DNA from: Engraulis encrasicolus
Lineage: Eukaryota > Chordata > Actinopteri > Clupeiformes > Engraulidae
DNA: 64,000 nt
Reading direction: 5' to 3'
Assembly: GCF_034702125.1 (NCBI RefSeq)
Contig: NC_085872.1
Coordinates: 28,551,634 to 28,615,633 of the forward strand
Made by a program: the position numbers and the translations under genes. The notes under the pieces are model-generated. The model was given only the letters and a program-made list of their open reading frames with translations. It did no database searches and was not told the DNA's origin. How positions within the stretch are numbered: the stretch's first letter is position 1; each line of letters opens with the position of its first letter. Of the stretch, positions 43,776 to 64,000 are shown in pieces.

Positions 43776-46280
43776 ATGCCGGGGATACTACTTGGGGACA
43801 TATTTCCTAATTTTGAAGCAGAAACTACAGTTGGTACAATAAATCTGCATGACTTTTTGGGAGATCAGTAAGTAGCCAGAATTCCACTGAATGTACTGTT
43901 ATGACCACTCGAAACTGACTTTTGAATTAAGTTATACTGTTCGTAAATAGCCTACCTAAAAAATACTAAAATCGCACAGAACACCATGATGTGCAACGGT
44001 AAACAGCTTCTGCTCTTATAGAATATTCTAATCGGGTGGGCTACAATACAGAAGCCCATGCAGCAAATTAGCACTTACTTCCCCCTGTCGTATTTATGTA
44101 ACAGGAACTGTAGGCCTACAAATGTAAACTGAAGCCACATATGCTGTTAGAACATTTTGTTTGACTTTATCGCGGCTGAAAAAGTGCTGGAGAACAAGAG
44201 CGCTCACTCAAAGCCAGTGTGACTTTTCATGTCTGTCGTGACCTCGACATTGGTGCTTTTCTTTTTCCAACAACTAGAATGCTGACATTGGGAGAATCGT
44301 TTTGTATGTCGACGTTTTGTGCCTGATATTGGCCAGCAGGACCTCAGCGTGTAGCTTTGGTTCAATTGTGCCCAGGCTCTCTAACATGAAAATGTTTGAT
44401 GCCCAACGTGCATTATTCCTGGTACGCGCAAGATGCTACATTACTAATAAATACAGAATTGATAAACTGTTAATAATCCCTTCCACGCAGATGGGGCATC
44501 TTGTTCTCGCATCCTCGAGACTACACTCCAGTGTGTACGACAGAGCTCGGTCGTGCGGCGAAACTGAGTGAAGAGTTCCATAAGAGGGGTGTCAAAATGA
44601 TGGCTTTATCTGTGGACAGAGTGGACGACCACCATGCGTGGATAAAGGTAGTCATTTGGCATATACCAGTCTACTTGTGCCTAGCCTAGGGTCAGGTCTA
44701 AACAGGGTGAAATGGCATTTAAATGGCATTATGCTGCAAAATGCTGGAACCAATTTCCTGTCCAAATTAGAACTGCCCCAACAGTATCTTGTTTTAAAAG
44801 GAAGTTAAAAACTGCTCTATTCTCATCTGCCTTTGGTGATCATTAACACGTTACACACTATCTATAACACAATGTAGTTTTTCTTTTCTCTTCTCTCTTT
44901 TCTAAAGCACATTGAATGGCATTTATGTATGATAATGTGCTGTATAAATATTTTTGATTGATTGATATAGCTTTTATATGTTACCAAAGAGACCCGTGAT
45001 TGTAACAAAAAGATTTAAACAGTAGCCATGGTCCACTTCTATGGTGAGGTGACCTTGCAGCCGCACTGATTATGTCAGAAATGCGGTAGTGAATATCTCG
45101 TCTTCTGTACCTTGTAGGACATCATAGCTTACAATAAGGAAGACCCAGGGTACACATTACCTTACCCCATCATAGCTGACCCAAATCGGGACTTGGCGCT
45201 GGCCCTGGGCATGCTGGATCCAGACATGAAAGATGAGGCTGGTATGCCTCTCACTGCCAGATGTGTAAGTAACCAGGTGCTTCTTTATAGCCTATCCATA
45301 GCATATAATTTAATAGTATAATAATATATTATTCATCATTCGTATTACGTGAACATAAGTCATGCAACTTGTGGTGCACATTGTCAAAAAGTAGTGACAA
45401 CAATCAAAAATGTGAAAATTTAACTTGGCCCGTGAAATGGATATAAATGCCTGAGATAGAAATATACTGACATTAAAAGACTTGTTTGACCCATGGGCAC
45501 CGGAGGAGGTGCAACAGGCAGCAATGCCCAGCAGATATTAACAACTACCTGTTCAATCCTGTTTGTGCCAACAAATGTGAAAATCCAAAATCAAAAGAAC
45601 CCAATATGTATTCAATTATTCATGTGAACATCAGCAACCAAGAGACACAACTATATCATATTATTGATACATTATTGAATAATATACCAAAATGTTCTCT
45701 ATCTATTAAAAGTTACAACTTGCTCTTTTCTGTATGTCTATCTGTGCCAAATGGTCCCTTCTGTAATTGTCCCCTAACATAAGCACTCCTCACCTCACAC
45801 AGGTATTCATCATTGGACCTGACAAGAGGCTAAAGCTGTCTATTCTGTATCCGGCCTCAACAGGCCGCAACTTCACAGAAATCCTCAGGGTTATAGATTC
45901 TCTGCAGCTGACAGCCAGAAAACAGGTCGCTACACCAGTGGACTGGAAGGTGAGATTTGAGTCGGAAGTTCCTGTAAGGAACTACAACTATAAAGTTGAA
46001 GAACACGACGTACGTTTGTACGTGATGAGATGCCGAGGTCATGGTTAAACAACAAAGTTTGAGGATTAGGAAATATTCAAATTCCTAACCAATTATCACT
46101 TTATGACAATACTTGGATGAATTACTAACTTGACTTTTGTCTCTTTCGAAGCCTGGTGACCATGTTATGGTTCCACCGAGTGTTTCTGAGGAGGATGCCA
46201 AGGATCTTTTCCCAGCTGGAGTGTGCACACAAAATCTTCCATCAGGGAAAAACTACTTGCGGTATACGCCACAGCCCTGA
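43776..46280 (+). CDS. prdx6: Peroxiredoxin 6 (1-Cys), phospholipase serine replaced
   Basis: 1-Cys peroxiredoxin that reduces H2O2 and phospholipid hydroperoxides in the cytosol and lysosome. Exons 43776-43867, 44491-44647, 45118-45264, 45803-45949, 46152-46280 (phases 2, 0, 0, 0) give 223 aa, the family length. The peroxidatic motif [11 protein letters not shown] is intact, with the His, Thr and Cys equivalent to H39, T44 and C47. The C-terminal dimer region ([13 protein letters not shown] to [14 protein letters not shown]) is complete. The bifunctional mammalian enzyme also has a lipase motif GDSWG with catalytic Ser32; here the codon spans the exon 1/2 junction (CA|A) and reads Gln, giving GDQWG. 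The His equivalent to H26 is kept. Peroxidase activity is expected; Ca-independent phospholipase A2 activity is doubtful. Confidence 0.95.
44715..44975 (+). mobile_element. 3' fragment of a non-LTR retrotransposon
   Basis: The reading around 44745-44840 contains [20 protein letters not shown], typical of the C-terminal end of LINE ORF2. It is followed by a 3' UTR ending GCTGTATAAATATTTTTGAT and (TGAT)n. A diverged copy lies antisense at 53920-54175. Inside prdx6 intron 2. Confidence 0.65.
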
Positions 46281-46527
46281 CAAAACAGCTCGGAGAGCAC
46301 AACTTACCTCAAAACCAAAGAACTACAAGGTTTGCCACTCATGGGAGATTCTGAGAAGAGATGACTTGAGAGCACAACTCAGTTTTAACCATACAGGAAT
46401 CTGAAATGACCTGACGCCTCAAAGACAGATGTCCACTTCAAGTCTACAGCTTCTCCCCTTTGTAGAATTTGAAGATACAGAAAAAAAGTTATTTAACACT
46501 GTGCCTTTTCAAGTTCTGTGGCCTTCA

Positions 46528-46533
46528 AATAAA
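46528..46533 (+). promoter_or_regulatory. prdx6 polyadenylation signal
   Basis: AATAAA about 250 bp after the prdx6 stop codon. Confidence 0.7.
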
Positions 46534-46617
46534 CACAATAATGTAATATTATTGCTTATATGTGGGAATGGTGAGTTGTGTTAATGTTGATTATGCTGAA
46601 CTGTAACCACTTGTATA

Positions 46618-48041
46618 CAAAGCGGATTCCAAAAAAGTTGGGACACTTTGTATTTTGTGAATAAAATCTAAATTGTGGCATTTTCAAAACATTCAATATG
46701 TTAATAAGGTAGAACATCATATACAGACAACATATCAGTTGTTAAAGTCAAACAGAATTATTGTTTTGAGGTAATTATGTGGTCATTTAAAATTTCACCC
46801 TTGCAACAAATCCCAAAAAAGTTGGGACAGGGCCAATAAAATGCTTTTTATATTGGATAAGACTAAACACAACGCAAGGGATGAGACTGAACAGTTAAAT
46901 ATTTTGACTGATGGCATAATTGTATTCAAAAATTAAATCTTTTGATGTGCGAGACATGATTTCAGCAGCTCAACTGATAGGTGTGTTCTTCAACTTGTTT
47001 ACCTTTTTGTTATGCTTAATATGTGGCATATCCTGACTGCAAGAAAACAATTTTGTGACCTGTTTACTCTTATGATGGAACCACACTGTTCGAACATAGA
47101 AGAGATTGACATTTGCCACCGTTATGGGGCAATATCTAAAGGCGGTGCTCCAAAATATAATGCCTTGGTAGCTATGCATGCTGTTTAAAGTCTGTATTTA
47201 TCATTCAACATTCATTTGAATGCTCTACATGAGCAAGAAGACCATAACCAAGGCACCTCTGCCCCCATTTACCATCATATATGCTCTCTTTAAGACTGAA
47301 AACTAAATCAAGCTGAAGTATGCACTTTCTATATAACCTGGAGGGTGCATGACTCCTAGATTTTAAAAAAGGATGAAATATTTTCCATTCTGTAATCAGA
47401 GGACAGTTTCACATGTCTCCTAGGTCCATCTAGAATGAGCTTTCCGCATGCAACACTGTTTAATGTCTGCATCATGTGCATTAATCAAGTGTTGTGTTTA
47501 TGGTCATTTTTTCGAGAGCTGTCATTGTTGGAGTGTCATAGTTTGCTTATTGACGATGAGTATGTCATGATCTCATAACTCATGCAATGATTACACAGAA
47601 CTCTATATTACGGAAATAGGCCTTATATGCCTGCAATTTTGATAATTCAATCTTTCTGTGTAATAGATAAATAATTAGCCCCTCAAAATCTTCGCTTCTG
47701 AGTGCCACAGCCTCTCTGTGATGGTATTTTATTTGTGCATTCATGTTGGCAGTCAATATAGTTCCTTTTAAAATATTCTTCCTTGTGTTATTTTTAGAAT
47801 TATCCAACTATTACAACATGTGTTGGCCCTGTCCCAACTTTTTTGAGATTTGTTGCATGGGTCAAATTTGAAATGATAACATAATTACCTCAAAACAATA
47901 ATTCTGCTTGACTTTAACAACTGATATGTTGTCGGTACATAATGCTCTACCTTATTAACATATTGGATGTTTTGAAAATGCCAGCATTTTTATTTTATTC
48001 ACAACATACAAAGTGTCCCAACTTTTTTGGAATCCGCTTTG
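46618..48041 (+). mobile_element. Tc1-like transposon, decayed, IR/DR type
   Basis: TA-flanked 1424-bp element. Inverted repeats of about 220 bp start CAAAGCGGATTCCAAAAAAG, with GTTGGGACA at the outer end and again at the inner end. This is the same architecture as 24538-25992 but a different family. The interior is riddled with stops in all frames. Confidence 0.75.
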
Positions 48042-50480
48042 TACAATATAGTACAATATCACCTAGTAAGGGTTTCTTTGCATAGCTAAATTGCAAGGCG
48101 ATTTCCATATTGGGTGCTTCTGATGGTCCCTCAAAACTCTGTTCATACATGGCAGACCATTTGGTAGACACTTCTGGTACTGAGCAAGTTATTTGGAAAA
48201 TAAAGTCCTTTTGTTCCTAACAAACCCTTCACTCAAGTGTTTTATACTAAATTTCACCAGGCCAGACAACTGAGCTACAGCAGAGATCTGTTCTCTGCTG
48301 TGGCTTTTGTCACTGAGGTGTGATTTCATATATTTCATATCTGAGTGTTTTCATTCAGGGGTGTTACTGTAAGTAGTAGTGTAGTCTTGGCTCAGTCAAA
48401 GTAGGCTGTAAGTGTAGGCTATAGTTAAGCGGGCTTGCAGAGCAAGGCCCGATTCTAGTCATCTCTAAGTAAAGTTTATGCTTGCTTTCTTGATTCTCTT
48501 GTGTAGGGCAGTAAAAATAGAAAATGGATCTCCTCCTAGGACTTTCGAGATAGAGACACCGTTCAAACACTAAAACGACCGGCTCGGCTTGGAGATCATT
48601 TGTTGTGCTATAGCGTGTCCGTGTCTCTTGTCTTTTTCCCGTTTTTGGCGATTTTGCGCAAGTTTGGGTCCCAATTGAAAACAATGGTAGAACCTTCATG
48701 AACCAAGGTTCCGCCACTCTACAGAAGGTTCCATCCGGCCCGGATGTAAAAATTAAAAAAAAAAAAAAAAATTCCATTAAATTTTTTTATTTTTTTTTAT
48801 GAAATAACCGAAATGCGCAATTACGCCCCTCGGGGCAAAATCGAGACCTGCATGACATTAACCCAATGGTCCCTCTGTTATACTGTATATATGTAGTAAA
48901 GTGCACATCACACTTCTTTTATAAATGGTGAATTTGTACTGTAACAGGCATTTGATAAAGCTCATATATTATAGACCTCATATATAGAAATAAAATGTTA
49001 ATACTTCTTATTCGTATTGTATTGGTATTGGTTGTAATTAAATAATAAATATAATTGGATTTGTATTGGTTCCTATTAAGCTGAAACTGGAAACGGGATG
49101 TTAGAATGTGTGAAAATGCAGGAAATTACATCTAAGAAATACAAAATTTTCTGGGGAAAATCCCCCAGACCCCCTGCCAAAATGAACTGTGTCATATTTA
49201 ATTCATTGACGGTTGGCAATGAATGAATGAAGTCAAGGAAATTTTGCATAGGATTATCAGTATTGCATTGCTTTCTACATATTCAAAACGTGATAGTACT
49301 GAACACTAATCCTCTGCTTTACGTTTTTTTTTTTAGATGAAGTTACTAATGCGGCCCGCTTGAGGTCCACATGGGTTGTATGTGGCCCCCGGACCAAAAT
49401 GAGTTTGACACCCCTGGATTAGAGTGTAGGAGGCTTTTTCGTTCATAAAACATCAACACTTTCACCTAGAAGTTTAGTTGACACGTTGTTAGCGAGCTCT
49501 ATGGGATGTCTCCAAATTGTCAAAGTTTCATCTCCCAACTCCCATTACTTTTTAAATGGCAGGTTTGTAAAAACGACAGGGCTTTTCCATGGCTTTTCCC
49601 ATTGAGTGTTGAAGTGCCTTTTTCAAGAGGTCAGCGCATGTTCCACAAGAGGTCCATTTGTGACTGAACCGTTTAACCTATAAACTTCATTCAAGGACTG
49701 TTAGAAAGATCACATGTATGACTTCAATCTGTTGAATGGACATGTGCCAATTCCTTTTAGTTTTTTAGCAACATCAAGCTAAAGACAAACAAATGTTTCT
49801 AATTCTGCTCTCTGCCTTAGAGCACCGTACTAACTGCCATTCAGTCAATCAGAACAGGTGCAGCCAGAGAATTTAGAACACAGGGAGAAGGTTCATTCTG
49901 ATTGCTAAATACATTGCTACTGCCATTTCCAGTCACAAACATCATCAACAAAACATTCCTGGTAAGTACTATGACTGGTGTTTAACAATAGGCTGTATTG
50001 AAAAAACGTTCAGGTGTGTAGTTTTACAGCAGGTTGGAAGATTTCGACCTGTACTCGCTAGCATCCCGCTAATGTTTATGGGTTTGGCCTCATACAAATT
50101 GAGCGTTGTGACCCAGTATATAATAATCTAGTGGCGCAAAATAATCGAAACGCTACTCAAATGAGGTCTTATTATTTCTAGCTTCGAACTGGATACTAAT
50201 ATTTCAGGGCAAAAAATTATTTTAAAAAAATCACAAAAACTATAATGGTAGAAAACTCCATTGACACCCATTCATTTTGCACTTAGGTAAGATTAGGGTT
50301 AGCCAGTTGTGGCTAGTAGCTAGTTGCGTGAGTGAACACCCCCTGGTGCAGCCAATATAGGGTTCCATCTCAACTGTCACTTTCTCTCAACATTCTATTC
50401 TTAACGACCAGCTGCTCTGCAGTTCTAGAAGTCTATTGTTCAGCTCTTCAATGCAATGTAATATTGTCTTGCTGTAATGT
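48042..50480. other. Gene-free AT-rich stretch
   Basis: No convincing gene. The only long ORF (48364-48777, minus) begins in a poly-T tract and resembles no family. 49370-49425 carries a GTTTGACACCCCTGG-type end of a common fish DNA repeat. Confidence 0.4.
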
Positions 50481-50758
50481 GTAGGCAGCGGCTTGGCCTA
50501 ATGGTAATAGTCCTGCATCAGCAATATGGAGGTTGGGAGTTTGAATCCCACTCGGACTCATGTTGATTTTCAAAATTATATCATATGCAGTGTTCCTTAG
50601 CCAATTTAAAAAAAATCCATGTATGTCATTTAGTATCAATGACAAAGGTGCTGGATTAGAGATATGGAGGTTGGGAGTTTGAATCCCACTCGAACCCATG
50701 TTGATTTTCAAAATTATATCATATGCAGTGTTCCTTAGCCAACTTCAAATACCATGTA

Positions 50759-52376
<1,618 letters not shown>

Positions 52377-53316
52377 TATGTCATTTAGTATCAATGGCAA
52401 AGTGCTGGATTACAGATATGGAGGTTGTGAGTTCAAATCCCACTAGGACCCATGTTGATTTTCAAAATGATATCGTATGCAGTGTTCTTCTGCCAACTTC
52501 AAATACCATGTATGTCATTTAGTATCAATGGCAAATGTGCTGGATTAGAGATATGGAGGTTGGGAGTTCGAATCCCACTCGGACCCATGTTGATTTCCAA
52601 AATGATATCATATGCAGTGTTCCTTAGCCAACTTAAAATACCATGTATGTAATTTAGTACATCCCCAAAACGCAGAGCTACAACACTTTCAAGATGGCTG
52701 AATCCAAGATGGCTGAATTGTTTGGCCCATTTCTTTTAGCTTTGTTTTCTCAATAGTACTTTGTTTCATCTCTTCCCCAAAAGGCAAGCCCGCTTCCAGC
52801 ATTTTCTGTGAGAATGCAATCTAGTTACTGTTTGGCTTTGTAAGGATGGACAGCTGAAATACAGGCAAACTAGAGCAGTTTGCTGTTAGCCTAGGGCAGA
52901 GCCATTTTTGAGATGGTTTTCCCCATACAACACGCCAATTGCAAATGAGGAAATTACCTTGGACCTGTGTTTTTGTGAGATAAAACTTCTATCATCAATG
53001 ACATCCAGCCTTGCATCATTAAGCAGGAAGTACTACGTAGTTTGATTATATCTCAAATACAGTATGTCTGTCGTTTTAAGACTGCTCTGCTGTATAATCA
53101 TTGCCGGTTTCAAAATGTGCTTACTGACAGTATTGCACATGCACATTTTTTGTGGTCAGCAGGTCAAGAAAATGTTTTATGTCAGGAAGCTGAAACCACA
53201 GTGATGTTTCCTTTGTTGCATGCTGTACACTCTATTCGTTGCAGGTAAACATACTTCCTGCAAACACAGGAGACTGTTGAACTCAATTGTTCTCTGTCCC
53301 TCAAACTCCATCACTC

Positions 53317-53621
53317 TTTACCCATTTCAGCCTGTTGCTGTGTATATGATGTTTGCCCTTTGGCGCCTGGAGCGACATATGCTGCTTTCAGGGTCTTGAG
53401 ATTTGAGGGTTTTTTATTTAAATGTGGAATGATACAGTGGAATGAACACACTCTAATGCAAGATGAGGGTCCTATCTTTTAAATGCAACTCATTTCATGT
53501 TTTTATGTGCTTCAGAGGCTGAGATATTTAGGTTGTAATAGGTAAAGGGCACCTTTTCCCAAAAGGGGCTTAGGCATTCAGCAGGCGGTTTTTGCTGGTG
53601 CCTTAGGCTAAAATGGGTTAA
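53317..53621. mobile_element. TTAA-type MITE, second copy
   Basis: Same family as 32149-32456: TTTACCCATT (left TTAA mutated) to AATGGGTTAA, sharing GCTTCAGAGGCTGAGATATT and GCATTCAGCAG. Confidence 0.7.
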
Positions 53622-53919
53622 GACCTACAGTGCAGGTATTTTATCCAGATGAGAAATACAAAATCTTATCCATATTCTGCTCTGGTATTATACTATACTG
53701 ATTATATACTATAAGTCTATATAATTCATACTGTATGTCTTTCATGAATACCAAGAGTTTAGATACAGATTCGAAACTAATGTATTTTGTGCCTGTAGTG
53801 TTGTCAAATTATATAGTGTAAGAGGAAACGAGTCCTACTTATATCATTTACTGAAATAAGGTTGTGGTTTTGATGACAGACTCTACCCAAGACACTGTAC
53901 AGTATATATATGTATCAAT

Positions 53920-54175
53920 AGTATTTGTATAGCACATGATCATACACAGCTGTCATTTAATGTGCGCGAGAAAGATAAAAACAAAAAAATGTTAGTGCTA
54001 TACAAAGAGACTGTAGATAACTAACCCTGATCAAAGGCAGATAAAAAGTTTTAAGTTACTTTTTAAAACATGCCAATGTTGGGAGGACAGTTCTAATTGC
54101 AACAGGACGATGGTTTCAGCATTTAGCAGCAAATGGCTAAATGCCATTTCACCCTGTCTGGATTTTACCTATAGG
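53920..54175 (-). mobile_element. 3' fragment of a non-LTR retrotransposon
   Basis: Antisense sequence matches the fragment at 44715-44975 (CAGGGTGAAATGGCATTTA, then AATTAGAACTG, then AAAAGTAACTTAAAA). 5'-truncated and diverged. Confidence 0.55.
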
Positions 54176-55096
54176 CACGACCAGCAGAGGAGACTTTGAC
54201 GACATAAGGCATGTTTTAGGATGATATTGCTCTAGCATAGCCGCAATATAATTAATCATAATTAAGACGCTCTATTTTCCTCACTCTCGTGTGAAACTAG
54301 GGGTACTAAAAACAGTACATGGTCGAAAATACACTTCTAGTAACCGGCCTTTGTAACCATGGTCATGCAATAATACCGGCAATACTAAAAGCCAGGGTGT
54401 GTCGTCACCGGCCACAGATGCAGCCAGTAACGGCTGACAGAGGAAGCACTTAGAGGAAGGTAAACGTGTGGCCTTAATGAGTACGTTGTGGTAGTAGGTT
54501 GTTTGAGAGCGTGCATCCATGCACATCATGTGCTTGGACTGTTTGTATTTATTGTGGTCTGTTAGAAACTGTGTCAGTCATGTCAGTTTTTTTTAATAAC
54601 GTTATGCAGTGCTTAAAGAGCTTCAATTTGATACGTTCTGTTGGCTCAGCAGTAAGGCATCTTAAGCATTCCTCCCAACACCAGATACCGCTGGACAATC
54701 AATTTACTTTGATCTCTGGCTATGTGATAAGCTACTGCAACAACTGCTCACATTGCACGATGGGAGACCTTAACATTAAAAAGGGCAGTGAAAATGAGCA
54801 ATGACAAATCAATGTGACAGCTAAAGAAATACGTCCAACCACTAAAACCAAGTGTAGTCAGTAAAAATGTATTATGAAACAACAACAGCATTCCAGCAAA
54901 TGATTACACTGCTTTGTGTCAGTCAGTTTCAAAATTTCTGTGCAGGTAAGCGGGGAACTGTACATGTTCATTATTGAAGAACTGTGCCCTGTCACCGAAC
55001 TGAAAGTTGTGCCACTTCTTGTTGTGTGGTTTCAATGATGATGCCCACCCCCTGCCCCGCTGAGGACAGACTCCTCTGCCGGCTGCTGTAGTCACT

Positions 55097-63979
<8,883 letters not shown>

Positions 63980-64000
63980 CTGTCAAGTCAGATTTTGCTT

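Noticed and set aside
44302..44571. 89-residue ORF read as a separate gene
   Set aside because: It overlaps prdx6 exon 2 in another frame and is otherwise intronic.
46970..47807. Two short minus-strand ORFs as genes
   Set aside because: They lie inside the decayed Tc1-like element and resemble no transposase in frame.
48364..48777. 137-residue minus-strand ORF
   Set aside because: Starts in a poly-T run, has no recognisable domain, and lies in repeat-derived sequence.

Overview
This is a teleost fish nuclear window. It has compact spliced vertebrate genes, very long dinucleotide microsatellites and dense small DNA transposons (Tc1-like, hAT-type, TTAA-flanked) and tRNA-derived SINEs. I rebuilt the gene models by matching remembered vertebrate protein families to the sequence and placing exon ends on GT/AG sites with consistent phase; no search was run.

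Layout. 1-20 kb, minus strand: a complete dynamin, best called dnm3, with 19 coding exons from GTPase to proline-rich tail. One of its introns carries a mir-199 hairpin on the opposite strand, as in mammalian DNM3/DNM3OS. 20-33.8 kb: intergenic DNA with nested transposons and one orphan exon-like ORF. 33.9-37.4 kb, plus: myocilin (myoc). 40.3-43.1 kb, minus: a two-exon PLPP6/7-like phosphatase-fold gene whose active-site motifs are degraded. 43.8-46.5 kb, plus: peroxiredoxin 6 (prdx6), divergent from it. 46.6-54.2 kb: transposon-rich, including a Tc1-like element with an intact 337-residue DD34E transposase inside an array of tRNA-like repeats. 55.1-64 kb, minus: fggy (FGGY carbohydrate kinase), with its first exon(s) beyond the window.

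The dnm3-myoc-prdx6 neighbourhood matches the human 1q24-q25 region. The genes are not an operon and no shared pathway is implied.

Most notable signals: (1) a 403-bp hAT-type element inside the myoc olfactomedin exon, whose 8-bp target duplication supplies both splice sites of an extra intron; (2) two more hAT-type insertions in fggy whose target duplications straddle exon/donor junctions; (3) a miniature LTR retrotransposon (TRIM) whose 154-bp LTR contains a tRNA-like Pol III A box and B box, with a perfect tRNA-Leu primer site; (4) Prdx6 lacking the phospholipase serine; (5) a PAP2-fold protein lacking the catalytic histidine.
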